Assembly: GCA_008828725.1 (NCBI GenBank)
Contig: MEHQ01003153.1
Coordinates: 478,761-542,760, forward strand
Source of the DNA: Saccharina japonica
Taxonomy: Eukaryota > Sar > Phaeophyceae > Laminariales > Laminariaceae
Direction of reading: 5' to 3'
Length of the DNA: 64,000 bases
This document shows, piece by piece, positions 35,870-48,568 of this stretch (the first letter of the stretch is position 1; every line of letters starts with the position of its first letter). A model generated the notes under the pieces. The model worked only from the letters and a program-made list of their open reading frames with translations. It ran no database searches and was not told where the DNA came from. The translations under genes and the position numbers were made by a program.

Positions 35870-36037
35870 CTGCCACCTCCACGCCTCTCTCCCGTCTGGA
35901 TCGAGTTTGATCGCTACGAAATCGCTCACACCAAAGCTCAGATCGCTCCATTCTCCGTACGAAGTCCCGGCGAAAAGGACGGAACCGTTCTCTCCCACAG
36001 CTGCTGCGTAGAGAATGTCGTTGAGGTCGGTCCCATC
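35870..36037 (-). CDS. Exon: propeller blade d
   Basis: A 56-codon phase-0 exon encoding one SBBP-like repeat: start DGTDLNDILYAAAVGENGS, core VLFAGTSYGEW, then S-x-G-V-S-DFVAIKLDPDG, and end REAWRWQ. Acceptor TATCCAG, donor CAG|GTACGG. This is one of the best matches to the repeat consensus of the array. Confidence 0.9.
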
Positions 36038-36300
36038 CTGGATAGACACGAACCATTATCACGAGAGCATCATCAAGACAACAGGGGGTTACTTTCAGGC
36101 GAAACTCCTGTTGCAGGCCGACGGGTATTTTCGTTCTTCTTTCTGTTTGTTTTGTTGTTTCTGGGGCCCTTACCTTATCCTTTCCCTTAAGAAAAATAGT
36201 TGTTTTGGGCGAGGTGGAGAGCTCATCGTCTTAGAAGTCTGATCAAACCTACTCCCTGCCAAACGTGGCCAGACTGCGTGCTCGGACATATTTTACTCGA

Positions 36301-36751
36301 AACAGCCGATTTTCCTAATTGAGAGTTGCCTTTTCGATGAAAATGAAAATCGATTTCAGTACTTTGTTGTTTTTTACGATTTGTATTTAGCTCACAATAA
36401 AAAATGTAGCCTAGAATATAGGTTCCTCGATGGTAAGTATCGATCCACGAAAATCAAAAACGAAATCAACCTCGACAGGCTCGAAAAGCAAAGGATATCA
36501 AATAATTGGCATTTATGGTCGAGGTACCTCGCCCATAACTCCAGATTTTCTTGGATATTCGATATCTTTTGAGACTGCCGACGGCGATTTCGATTTTTTG
36601 TTTGAGTCGTCGACAGTTGTCACAACTGACAATAGTTTACAGTGTAAGTTTTGACTGTGAGGAGGAGTACATCTCTTCCAATTCAAAAAACAATATTTTC
36701 GATTTTCATTCTCATCGGAAAGGCAATTCTCAAATAGGAAAATCGGCTGTT
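36301..36751. mobile_element. Family D MITE with ~54-bp TIRs, copy 2
   Basis: Same element as 9116-9559 at roughly 80-85% identity by eye, with the same inverted ends (AACAGCCGATTTTCC). It is flanked on both sides by TCGA, again a 4-bp target duplication, which fixes the borders. It sits in the receptor gene intron between blades c and d. Confidence 0.87.
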
Positions 36752-37796
36752 TCGAGGCATGTGCAGTGGAACCTTCGACCTCGAACGGCTCCGAAAGAAA
36801 GTATATGCAAAGAGTGAGACGCGGCTGGCGGCATATGATTGCAGAAATCTGCGTCATGCTTATTACAACGCAGCGCGACCTGTTGTACCATCAAGAGGCA
36901 GTACTAGTGCAACCGATGATGTGAATATATATACAAGGCTTTCCTACGGAGTGGTCTTAATATAGTAAAGGCGACGCAAGAAAAACGGGGTACCTCGCCA
37001 GCAGCAGAGCGTCAACATAATGCACAGCAGCAGCTGCAGCAGCTGCAGCAGCAAAAAAGACAGAACAAACTGCACTGCTGCATCTTCATCTAAAGCCGAG
37101 GAGTGCGGACAAAGCGTTTATTGTGTAGACGAAGAAGGAAACTACTGTAATAACAATAAACATTGTGCACGTAGATATATACGAACTCTCGTTTTATATT
37201 TTGCCATGCTGCCACCTGCTGGTCGAACATTTACGTACAGTACCTCCTACATCATTGTTAATAGTACGTATTTCTTCTATGCCGGTGTCTTCCTCTCCTT
37301 CGTGTTGCTTCGCCCGTGCAGCAGTTATCTGTTCTCTTGGGCACGCATGCTTTTCTTCTAGGGGTGCTTCTGACTCCGTGCATTTCATAATTCGTTTTAT
37401 TGTCTTTACGTCCTTACTCTTTGGTTCGGCTCGGGTCGATGTGTTCTCGTACCCTGTAAGTAGACATTTCACTTGCTTTACTCATTCATTTACGTTTAAT
37501 TTGTTTGGTTTTTCTCTGTCTCACAGTCTGCGACCACATAATAATTTGTATCGCTCTAAGATTAGTTTTCAGGATAATGGGTGCATGTGATATGACTGGC
37601 CATACCATTACATGTACTGCTGCAGTTAGGTTGTAAAACGCATTACAGGGTACAGTAGAAAGAACGGGTTTCCTGTGAAGACAACACACACTGCTGTTTT
37701 ATACATATACTAGTGGTACCCCGAACCACGCCAGGGCGGGGCCGGTATAAAGCGGACAGAAACAAAAGTACAAAATATGAACTGGGTCACGATCCA

Positions 37797-38140
37797 CACA
37801 CGCAGTCAACCACGTATCAACCGACCTACCGACGCCCACCCACCCACACCCACCCACCCACTCTCACGTACTTACCAACATCCACTCACATCACTCACAC
37901 CCACCCACCCAACCACCGACCCACCAACCCAACCACGTACGTACGTGCGCACCAACCGATCGACACACACACGCACCAACCGATCCACCCATCCACAATC
38001 TACAACAACAGCAGAGTGAAATCAGTATACAGCAGCACCAGTACGTACATCAATAATAATAATAGTGGTAGTCCTTATATAACCCATCTACAGCAGCAGC
38101 AATAACAACAGCAGCAGCAGCACTCCAGCAGTACGACTCG
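37797..38140 (+). repeat. Simple-sequence tract (CCCA/CACA, then CAG)
   Basis: Long runs of CCACCCA and ACACCCACC units at 37830-37990, then CAGCAGCAG/CAACAG units at 38088-38130, and 17 T at about 38212. A related CAGCAGCTG run is at 37023-37052. The proline/threonine-rich frame through it is a by-product of the repeat. Confidence 0.8.
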
Positions 38141-39172
38141 TACGTACGTACAGCGGACACAAACAAAACGCCGGCATGGATGCGCAGCCCTTGTACGTAC
38201 AGCAGTGACCCTTTTTTTTTTTTTTTTTCGGTCGATTTTTTTACGTCTGGCCTTGTTTATCTTGAAATTAGTGTAAAAGTGGCTAACTCGCGAAGTTATG
38301 GGCCGATTTCGATTTTGAACGAAGTTCTGGAGATCCATATTTTCACATCTGGGGGACTCTTTAGGAAAACATTACTTGATTTTAGTATGACCAGGAAAAT
38401 TACTTGATTTTAGTGTGGATATTTTTTATCTTAAAATTAATGTGGATTTTGAACTCGGGCCGCAAAGCCCTCCGAATACGCTGGGAACCCCTCCCCTCCC
38501 GCGTGTAGATGTCAGTTGGGCTGTTTGCATAATACGTCAGTACAATAAGTCAGTTTGGCTGTTACGTCAGTTGCTGTTTGCGAAGAGCTCAGTTGGCCTG
38601 TTTGAAGGGCTGGTTGCGAAACAAAAGGTCTGTTTGCAAAGAGCTGTGTATCAGTTGGTCTGTACGGACAAAGAGCATCGAGTAACTACGGACCTCTAAT
38701 CGTGAAAGAATAGATATGTTTATATATATATCCGTCTACCGCGATGAGAGGGACAGATATGCAGCGTTGAAACGTTGTTGTTGTGAGTTGACACGAATCG
38801 GTGCTTTTAAACAAGAAAGCGAGTGCGGATAATACGCGGAACACAAGACACTTTTAAGAAATAACGACCAAGCTCAAAGTTCTGATATTACGCAGAACTG
38901 GAAACACGTCAGACGTGGTGCGTGAACGCGGAGTCGATGCTGCACCTTCCAGCTAAACGTCGGGTCGACTAAGGGCCGTTGTTGTGTTTTATGCTATTGC
39001 GCAATTCCCACATACATTTGTGACAAGTGTTTTTCACGTTTTTGTTTAACCTTCCAGGTTTTCCTGCTCGTTTTTCTCCAAATATGTGAAATTTAACATT
39101 CCTGATGTGTTTCCCTCTGTTAACTATAAAAACAATTGCGACAGAACGCCTCCGTATCTCGATGCAGAATGT

Positions 39173-41480
39173 TCACACCCTGGACAATAGACAATAGTCT
39201 AATTGTCTATTAATATGTTCATATTACAATTGACTGTCAATTGTGGTCCTCAATTGCAATTAATTGAAACTCATCGAGCTCTATCGTACAGATAATTTCT
39301 ATTATAAATAGTAGAAACTCACCAGGCCCTATTGCTATTGCCCATTCAATTCTTATTAGCATACAATTAGCTACGTCAATGGTCGGAGCAATTGGCATAA
39401 ATAGCTGCCTACGATACTCCATTGTTGAACCCGTAGTCTATTGCTTTTTACTATCCTATTATAGTGTAACGCTAATAGCCTATTGCAGCATATTGTCGAT
39501 GATAATTGCCCCGGCAATTTCATTTAATTGACGTCCTTCTAAATCAATTGTGCTGGCAATTCCATTTAATTGACATCCTTCTAAATCATTTGTCCTCGCA
39601 ATTTCATTTAATTGACATCCGTCTAAATAAATTGCGCGGGAAATTCCATTTAATAGTCATCTTTCTAAATAATTGTCCTGGCAATTCCATTTATTTGACA
39701 GGCTTCGAAACAAATTGTCCAGACAATCAGGTATTTCGATTTAATAGACAATGTTATGTTGCCGGTCAATTGATCCCGGACGCGGCAAATGGAATTGGAC
39801 ACATCAATGGATGCATGAGGATGTTATTATTCTTGGAGTTGCAAAAAAGAAACGACTCATGAGGCTGTCTAGCTATTGGAATTGCCGGGACAGTTGATTC
39901 ATGGTGACAGCTTATTAATTGGGATTGACTAGACTGGGATTGACCAGACAACATATTTCGGAGGATGATCTCGGACAAAACATTTAGCGGCGGATGACAT
40001 TTCGTTTCTGCTTAAGCCTTGGACAATACGCATTGCAATATACTATTGCGCCTACCATAGACCCACGTAAAAGTCTATTAATTGGAATGAGGCGGACAAT
40101 TGATTCCTAACATATTAATGAAATTGGAATTGCGAAGACAACAACACATTGTAGTCCGCCTACTAATTGGAATTGCTTAGCCAATTGTTTTAAAACTCTG
40201 TTAAATAGTTGGAATTGTTTTCTGCATTTTGTTCGCTCCGGAGACTCCAATACTCTATTACTTCTTGATAGGATATGGGACCTACCCACAATGGACCATC
40301 GCTTTTACAGTAGATCTTCCTGAAGTCCATTTAAATGGAATTGGTCGAGACATTGTTTCCGTGGTGCATATATTAACAGGAATGGTTCGGCCAATAGGTT
40401 TGTGTCCTGCTCTTCCAATAGATGTTGTTTCAGCAATTAATTTTTGGTCTTGTCTACTAATTGGAATGGTTCAATCAATCCGTTCCTGCTCTGACCTTCC
40501 AGTTGTAATTGATTCAACAATTAGTTTAAGGTCTCGCCTATCAATAGGAGTGGTTTGGTCAGTAGGTTTCTGTCCTGCCCTTCCAATAGAAATGGTTTCA
40601 GCTATTATTTTCTGATCTTGTCTACTAATTGGAATGGTTCAATCAAACCGTTTCTGCTCTGGCCTTCCAATTGTAATTGTTTCATAATTAGTTTAATGTC
40701 TTGCCAATCACTAGGAATGGTTGGATCAATCGGTTTCTGCGCTGACGTTCCAATTGAAATTGGTTCAACAAATAGTTTAAGGTCTTGCCTATTTGGTGAA
40801 TAGCTTTCTGTCCTGACATTCCCAATTAATGTTTTGGTTGGTTCAGTAGGGTTTGTCCTGATCTTCCAATTGTTAGTGTTCGATCAATTATTTATGACCT
40901 CGACAATTCCAATAGATCGTACTCGAAATCATTTGGTTGGACAGTTTCAATTGATAGACAGCAGTCGAAACAAATTGGCCGGACAATTCCGACCAATAGA
41001 TCTCACACGAAATATTTTGACTAGGCAATTCCAAATATAGACATCTCTCAAAATCGTTTAGTAGGACAATTGCATTTAATAGATAGCATTCGAAACCAAT
41101 TGTTTCGGCAATTCCAATTAATAGACAGCACCCAAAATCAGTTGCCCGGACAAATTCAATTAGTCTACTTCAATCGAAATCATTTGGTTGGGAAAATCCA
41201 ATTAATAGACAGCATCCGAAATCAATTGTAGACACAATGGACTATTGTAATACAAATGGTCCAAATAATTGCCCAGGCAATTTCAATTAATTGACAGCAC
41301 CCAAAATCAATTGTCAGGACAATTGCTGTTAGTAGACAGCATCCAAAATGAATTAAGCGGACAATTCCAATGAATATAATTCAATCGAAGTCATTTGGTT
41401 GGGCAAGTCCAATTAATAGACAACACCCAAACATAAATATAGACACAATAGACTATTGAAATAGGAATTGTCTAGGTTGA
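39173..41480. mobile_element. Family A satellite-bearing TIR element, copy A1
   Basis: It starts TCACACCCTGGACAATAGAC and ends with a worn inverted copy (ATTGTCTAGGTTGA). The interior is a run of diverged ~42-bp units rich in CAATTCCAATTAATAGACA, with no transposase reading frame. Flanks AATGT (left) and AAAATGT (right) hint at a target duplication. It lies in the long intron between blades c and d. Confidence 0.75.
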
Positions 41481-42054
41481 TAAAATGTTACACGTTATAC
41501 AAATAAACCTGGAACTTCTACAAAAACGCTCTCCGACAACAACGGCCCAAACAACTCATACGGGTACGGAAACAGTAATACGCGAACAGTTTTGAACGGT
41601 AAATCACAACGCTGCGGTCCCCACACGCCTCTTACTTATAGAAGCACAGCATTGTTTGTGTAAAAAAACATTCACGACTGACCGAGTTTCCACAACCGAG
41701 GAACTACTGTACAGTAGTACCCAGTATCGATAATCCCATTTCTGCTTTCAATATATTTCGTTCAAACCTACGATCAACAGGGGTTTGACGAGTCCGTTTG
41801 TTTCTAAAACTAAGTTTCTGCGAGAGATACGGAGTTCTTCTCGAGGTGGTGCAGCCTCATGAAAAAACAGATCGTGCGTCTTCCGTAGCACACGCCTACG
41901 TTGGTCTAAGGAGAAGGTTGGCTTCTGCGTTCGGAGCCCGAAATGACACCCAGGCTGATAGGCTGCGTAGCCTGCGGTGTTAATCTCAAAGGCGCTATCC
42001 CATATATGCACCATACGACTGCACAACTGGAGGGATGTACATAATTTGACGTTA

Positions 42055-42250
42055 TCGTGGCACGTGTCGCAGCACGTGTCGCGACACCCCACGAAGTGTC
42101 GCGGCAAGTGTTGCGGGGAGTGTCGCAGCGAGTGTTGCCAACCCTAACCCTACGTGTCGCGGCCTGCCGCGGCACGTGTCACGGCGTGCCGCGGCAGCGT
42201 CTGTGGCGTGTGGCGGCATGTCGCGACACGCGTCGCAACACGCGCCACGA
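42055..42250. mobile_element. GC-rich 196-bp MITE with CACGTGTCGCGACA inverted ends
   Basis: The left end TCGTGGCACGTGTCGCAGCA and the right end, read on the other strand (TCGTGGCGCGTGTTGCGACG), match over about 32 bp. The inside is packed with short GTGTCGCGACAC palindromes and two telomere-like CCCTAA units. Base composition differs sharply from the AT-rich intron around it. No clear target duplication. Confidence 0.75.
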
Positions 42251-42824
42251 AAAATCAAATAATGTAGACCCGTGCTCGTATCGAGTAGCAGTACCTACGC
42301 GTTCGCTTTTTTTATGAATACGCTGATGAAGTGAGATCAGTTTATACGGTTTCAATCGGTTTTGTAAGGAGTAAGGAGGCATGCCAACATACGGGTTGTA
42401 TGTACCTGAGTTCGTTAGTAGGATCGCGCCGCTTTTTCAATGCTCCTCGAGGGTACTCCACATGTGTTCTTGTTTTGTTTCGGTCGAGACCTGTGATCGT
42501 GGATGGTTCATCACGCACTCTACCACTTTTCCTTCTTCTATTCCTGTATCCATCGTCTCCTCTTCGAGACCGCCGACCATCAACACGACAACTGGGGTCT
42601 GTTTCACCAGTTCTGCGGATCTCGTAGCTCATGCTGTACACCGAGTCGGTTTAACACATATGGTACAAGGAAACACCTCAACACCTCGGACTACTGCGCA
42701 ACACACTCTTACAGCACGGGAACCATTTTATGACGCGGATAACATTAGGATCTCCAGAAAGATACACGTGAAGGTAGAGAATAGGCGCGAACAACCTGAA
42801 GCATACGCGACAGACCATTCATAC

Positions 42825-42992
42825 CTGCCACTTCCACAGCAACGTTCCATTAGCGTGCAGTTTACTCGCGGCGAAGTCTAGGCCTCCCTGGCTGGGCGAA
42901 TTCCAGTCGCCGCCTGTTGTCCCGGCTATTATTGTCGAGTCGTTGTCCGTCATGGCCAGTGCGTAAGCGTGATCACGATCCGTAGTGCCGTC
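42825..42992 (-). CDS. Exon: propeller blade c
   Basis: A 56-codon phase-0 exon with one SBBP-like repeat: start DGTTDRDHAYALA, core TIIAGTTGGDW, then the segment N-S-P-S-Q-G-G-L-DFAASKL, and end GTLLWKWQ. Acceptor GGGTAG, donor CAG|GTATGA. The 6.8-kb intron that follows holds a family A satellite-bearing element, a 196-bp GC-rich MITE, a family D element and simple repeats. Confidence 0.87.
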
Positions 42993-43092
42993 CTACCCAA
43001 ACATATGTGGAGAAGGGTTTCGCAACGACCAAACACAAGGATCAAGGAGGTTGTAAATGCCGCAGAAATCGAGTCAGTACACTACCGTCTCA

Positions 43093-43321
43093 GGCGCGTG
43101 CTACGACAGAGGCACTGTACCTTTTTTTGGCTGAATCGTTTTCGGAACGACGGGGGGGCTCCTTAGCCCAACATCCTCGGAATCTCAATCTTGTGATGCA
43201 ATATGTTTAGTTATATACTCGGGCCATGGGATTGTTAATCGAGTAGCAATTTTCGTTTCGTCCAGAATCAGTTTTTAGTTGAGGTGCAGAGCTTCTCGGG
43301 CGACCACCCGTAGCAAGCGTC
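43093..43321 (+). mobile_element. Family C element (intronic)
   Basis: Left end GGCGCGTGCTACGACAGAGG, internal GGGGGGCTCCTTAGCCC, GGGCCATGGGATTGTTAATC, and right end CCACCCGTAGCAAGCGTC. It occupies much of the 0.6-kb intron between blades b and c. Confidence 0.72.
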
Positions 43322-43607
43322 CTCATGTAATTGTCCATCAAGTACATCGTCTTAACGATGGCAGACGTTGTTTGCCCTCGTACATGGGAGGATGCTAACC
43401 AAGCAACGATATTCCAGGAGATATCGATGGAGCACCACACTAAGCGGTGCTCGTATTGGCCTGTTCATGCCGAATACGTAACTACCCAATCGGACGCTCG
43501 ACCCAAGGCTACTGGAGTTGGCTTGCGCAAGTTGAGTTTGAGGCTCCTATCATGGCGTTGAGCCTCGTTTGATTCGTCCACGTGTGCCACGAGAGGAGAT
43601 GTCTCAC

Positions 43608-43751
43608 CTCCCACTGCCACAGCTGGACACCATCAACATCGAGCTTGGTGGCGAGAAAGCCGTCATTATTCCAGCGATGTCCTACTAGGACGACGGATTC
43701 GTCTTTTGCCATCGCCGCTGCCTCGACAACTTCAGTAGTCCCAGTCCCATT
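43608..43751 (-). CDS. Exon: short propeller blade b, copy 1
   Basis: A 48-codon phase-0 exon identical in peptide to 52375-52518. It holds a shortened SBBP-like repeat with VVLVGHRWNNDGF and a terminal VQLWQWE. Acceptor CGGCAG, donor GAG|GTGAGA. The next exon downstream (42825-42992) is only about 0.6 kb away, separated by a family C transposon copy at 43093-43321, so this copy is the one physically tied to the rest of the gene. Confidence 0.86.
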
Positions 43752-44756
43752 CTGCCGAAACAAGGCATTGAACCATTGTTTGCACTGTAGTTAAGGAGCA
43801 CAACGGGGACGCATTGCGGATGAACCCGCAGTTTTCCTGGAGATGGGACACAAGACTGCACTACGTACTACAGTAGCATGGATGAACAGAACTGGGGGAG
43901 GTTAAATGCAGGGTTTAGGCAGCTTTTGTTCTTGCGTGCAGGCGTTCCCCCGTAAACAGGGCGAAAACCAGACAAAAATACTTTGATGACGTCGGGCGTG
44001 CAGGGAAAGACGAAACAAAAAGCACTATCGGAAGCGCACAGTAGGGGATTAACCACCTTGAAGCGGCGGTCGCCAACCGTTAGACCCATCCACCACCTTC
44101 GTGAGTACCAGGTGTCATATCCTGGTTGCTAAGGTTTTGGAGGGAGATTCGAATACCATCGGGGAAGCCAATATTTATGACCCATGCGCGTCTCATTGGA
44201 TGCGGTTCTTCGATTGATGTTATATGCCCCCATGTAAAAGAAGGGGGATATACGGAAGTTTCAGCACCCTGCTGCGGGAGGGGAGGCCAAATGATAGACC
44301 CCCCAAAGGCCGATGAACCGGTAGATTCCTATAAATCTCAGGGTGACGTATAACTTAAACGCCATCTTCGTTGACTGAACGGTACCGAACCCCGGTTTTT
44401 GACACCCCTTATATTGGCTGGGAGTACTACTATACGCTGGGGTATCGTTCGTGCACTGTTGGGCTTTGGTTCTTCCTTCTGTCATGGGCTCTGCTTCTAT
44501 TTGGTGGAGGTATCGTAGGGAACAGCGGAACGACCTCACTATGACGCGGTGATGCATTGAAGGGCACAAGGCAACAAGGCATGTGACTTGATATTAAAAA
44601 GACCGCGAGTATCCAAGGCAGCCCTGAAATAGCGAAACCGACATACCACATCTCCAGAGTTCACAATGTCTAAATCAACTGGAGCGTTGTGATCAAAGGG
44701 AATTACGAAAACAACATTGTTTCGGATGTTTATTTCAGCTTGGGTTCAGAGAACCC

Positions 44757-44956
44757 CCCCCCCCAATGTTTTTTTGTTTTTCATCCCGTTTATTATCTTC
44801 GCCCTTCTTTTCTCTCTCCCTCTTTAGTCGTAAACTCATATCCGGGGTCACTAAGTAGGCTCTTCTCCCCCCTCCCCACTACGGTAATTGCCTTACATGT
44901 TTATCGCGAGGATATTTCAGCACTATCTTCCCTCGTCGACTTGCGTCGGATTCCGC
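44757..44956 (-). repeat. Family F retroposon-like repeat
   Basis: On the minus strand this ~190-bp repeat ends in an A-rich tail. Landmarks on the plus strand are TTCTCTCTCCCTCTTTAGTCG, ATCCGGGGTCACTAAGTAGG and CTTCCCTCGTCGACTTGCG. Other copies lie at about 1957-2152, 51832-52020, 53523-53720, 60588-60775 and, worn, 62600-62770. Confidence 0.65.
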
Positions 44957-46232
44957 TGTCTAATGAAAAAAACATTATGCGGCGAGGTAGTTTGCTTGTT
45001 TCGGGCGCATTTGGAGTAAGTAACACAACCCGCCGTGGACTACGAGGAGAATTAATGATATTTGATACAACGCTTCTACTCTAATCCTTTGACGCACACG
45101 CGTACGAAGTATGAATACCCATGTTGTATATCGGGACACATGCATCCCGGGCATATGTTTTCGTTTGCGATCACATCGGGTTTTATAGGGGTTAGCCGAA
45201 GGAGTGAGATATACCCATGACCTATCGTTGAGTTATTGTTCAAGTTGGCAATTATGTACCCCGTACACATACAAAAAACTGAAGGCATACAAAAACAGCT
45301 CAGAAACGAGGCAACACATGGCGGCGGTGCCATCTCTACAAAACCCCTTGTCAAGGAGTGTTCCAAAATTGCGGGTGAAACCCAACCAGCAGCACACTGT
45401 TTTCAACAGGTTATGGCTAGGAATGAGACCGATTCTTATACGTTTGGATTAGGATTAGCATATATCGTGCGAGAGTGATGTAGAAGACTACGGCATGGAC
45501 TTAATTGTGTTGGTGTCGGTCGTTTCACACGTTGTCACAAAATCTAAAGCATGGCCAGTCCGCCAATATTCTTCCCTCGTAATATATATACATATATATA
45601 TATATTTGTCGTACTACGAATGTTGTGCGACTCGCGACGGTTTATGTGGTTCGGCTCGTGCGGCTCTTGAGCATCTCGGGGGCGTTTGGCTGTCAATTTG
45701 ATCAAGTAATCATGTATTCAGACGACCCTGCGACGGGAGCGATTTGTGGAGCACGATCCAAGGCAAGAGTCGCGTGTACTATCTGTCGACGGCAAACTGA
45801 GCGCGACGGCCACACGTCTCTCACACCGAGGGCGTCGTCAATACAGACTGAGGATGGCGTTCGCTTGACACTGTATCGAGAGCGGAGTATCTATTGCTCG
45901 GGGAATATTCCATGCGTAGATAGGATGGGAGCTACTACTGTGGATGAGGATGGTATGCGGCGTTGTGACCAACACAATGCGGGGAACGGTTAACTGGACA
46001 GGTATGTACTGGATAGAAATGACGTGGACGTAAATGTTCACGCTGATGTTCACTTCTTCAAGCGCACAACACCTTAGAGGCGCTTTCTTCCGGCTTCAAC
46101 GCTACATGTACAACGGTAAGGCGTGGAGTCGTCATCGATACCTGGCCGTTCCTGTCCGATCGCCATAGTCCAGGGCGTTTTTGTAAACCCGCTGTGTTTC
46201 ACTGGTGTAAAGCTTGTTTGTCCAGCATTCAC

Positions 46233-46400
46233 CTGCCACCTCCAAACGATTTCCCCTCGGGCGTCCACTTTGAAAGCTGTCCAGTCATATTCTCCAGCAT
46301 TCGTACCGCTCCAGCTTCCCCGCGTGCTGCCGGCAAACACGTAGGTCCCATTGGAGCCGAAAAAGCCACCATATAGATGCTCGGTCGCCGATGTTCCCGC
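46233..46400 (-). CDS. Exon: propeller blade a, copy 1
   Basis: A 56-codon phase-0 exon, the same as the blade a exon 8765 bp to the right, with the same acceptor (GCGCAG) and donor (CAG|GTGAAT). It encodes one SBBP-like beta-propeller repeat with core VFAGSTRGSW and ending GEIVWRWQ. If the duplication is an assembly artefact this is the only real blade a; if it is genuine, splicing copy 2 blade b to this exon keeps the frame because both borders are phase 0. Confidence 0.87.
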
Positions 46401-46936
46401 CTGCGCAGTAAATACAGTATCGCCATAGGTAACATGTAGACCAACGTCAGCAGATACAAGCAAGCACCTTCTTCGGGAACATACAGCAAACCAACAAGTA
46501 GCAGCCACTTAGACTGGGTCACCGTAGCCAGCGGTAGATCGGTCCCGCATTCCCTACGACGAAATGCGCCCTCTCGCGAGCAAAGGGTGGTGTGTCTACC
46601 GAGAAGGTGCGCAACAGAAGGAACTTTCAGCAACCGCTCGCTGTAGAAACGCTGAGATAAAGTAACAGCGAAGTCGAGACCACGCTTGATTGGACTAAGG
46701 GGCGGTACTGTTTCCACCAGTTAGTTGCGCTCGTTTATACCTCTCCTTGCGTTGGAGATCCGACTGAATATTTTGATGGGGTCCGCGACACTGACCGGGA
46801 TGGGCTTTCATGACAACTTCCCTTTGCGTCTGTTTTACACACGAGACACACCACCAATGAAAAATCATGCAAACCGTCCTGAAAAGCTGCCAATCGATTC
46901 GTGCATACCGGTGTGTACCAAGTATGTACAATAAAA

Positions 46937-48485
46937 TCACACCCAGGACAACAGGAAATAACCATTGCAATAGCAATATAATATGGTATAAACTATTCAA
47001 TCGGTTGAACTCACAGCTGAAGTATTTATAATACGTTTATGCTATACATGGTACAGCAGTGGACGGCTCTACTTTCGCCAGTAGAGTCTATTTATTGGTT
47101 GTTTGCCCAATCTACCGGGCCGTCGATGGATAGCCGGCATAATCTACTACTCTGTGTGTGGTGGACAATATGTATCAATGGGTATCTTGCTTAATCTGTT
47201 GTAGCGGAGAATGGATATCGATGAATAGGTTGCACAAGTTATCGCTGTTGGCAATTGATATCGATAGACGCCTCGTGCAATCTATTGTGGCTGGCAATGC
47301 CCATCGATGGACACGCCTCGTCATCTATCGTATAGTTGTTGATATTGGACATTGTCAACCACAATAGACAATAGACTGACACCCTGTCTATCGATATATA
47401 TTGTCGGCAATAATAGATGTTGATATTTTGGGCAATGGTAAATACAATAACGGAATAGAGGATACCGGGCAGTGCTTACACCCTGAACAGCAGTAGTAGA
47501 GAACAAATGGAGCATATTGCTTCTACCATTGCGTAAAAAAAGTGCCTATAGCAATGGCTACTGTTACCGCATCGATATATATGTTAGGGAGCAATGTATA
47601 AGCAGACAATATATGCAATGTACTCTTCTTGCTGTACGAATGGAGTGAAAAAGTTGCCAATACATGGTTATTGTCCGGAACCATAAATATTGGGGAAGCA
47701 ACCACAATAGACCTTGTTTGAGCAATAGACCAACACGCTTTGTCTATCGATCGCTATAAATAGTGCCACCAGCGTTAATAATAGATTATCACCTTTGTCC
47801 ATGATTATCCAACGCCATCCGCAATGTGCTAATTGATGGGTGTGTTTCCACAATAAAGTATTGCATTAACATATTGTAAAAAACTTATGTATAATGTACA
47901 TTGTCAACATATACATATATATTGACGACCTTTCAATATGCTTTCGGGGTAGATCAATTCGTCGATAAGGTTTAGTATGTTTCAAACAAAGTAAAGTACA
48001 CTTGGTATTTAGAGCCGAAAACGAAGTAAACTCTTGAACTCAAAAACTCAATTGCCGTCTATTATTGTTTTTTTTGCCTAAACAAAACTCCAACTCTTCA
48101 CCAAACAACACGAATTCCGCTTTGTTTGGTGATCGATAGATAGTTTGCACGATTTGTCGTGGTTGACAGTTGACAGTTGCCATCGAGAGACACCTCGCAC
48201 AATATATCGTCGGTTGCAATGGCCCTCGATAGATAAAATTCAAACTGTTTTCTGGTGTACAACATTTATCTATTGAACAACAACACCAGCGTATTGCCGC
48301 CGACGATAATAATAGGTATTGGTAGACAGTCGACGGTCTATTGTTGTCGCCGATCACACCTACCTGTTGATATGCACCTCCCACAGTCTCTTCTCGCTGG
48401 CATTATATATCGATAATACATGTCCCCTCTCGTCTACTGACGAGGCAAAGGATAATTCATTTTCTGTCCATCGCCCGGGGTGTGA
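46937..48485. mobile_element. Family B TIR element (CAATAGAC/TATCGATA-rich), copy 1
   Basis: It begins TCACACCCAGGACAAC and ends CGCCCGGGGTGTGA, so its termini are related to those of family A. The 1.55-kb interior is filled with scattered units such as CAATAGAC, TATCGATATAT and GACACC, and has no transposase frame. It is probably a non-autonomous relative of family A with a different internal repeat. Confidence 0.62.
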
Positions 48486-48568
48486 AACGTTATCACGTCT
48501 GCAAAACCAACAACTAGGCCGTAACCAAAAAGTCGGTCGAATTACTAGCTATTAATAGCTATAAAATA

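Noticed and set aside
37713-38105. Proline/threonine-rich plus-strand frame
   Set aside because: It is the translation of CCCA/CACA simple repeats.
39506-41040. Repetitive peptides (QFHLIDILLN-like) in family A elements
   Set aside because: Produced by the 42-bp satellite units, whose period is a multiple of three; not a leucine-rich or other real repeat protein.
46229-46717. A 162-codon frame overlapping blade a (also at 54994-55482)
   Set aside because: Different frame from the blade exon, which has splice sites and the repeat pattern; this one contains hydrophobic runs by chance.
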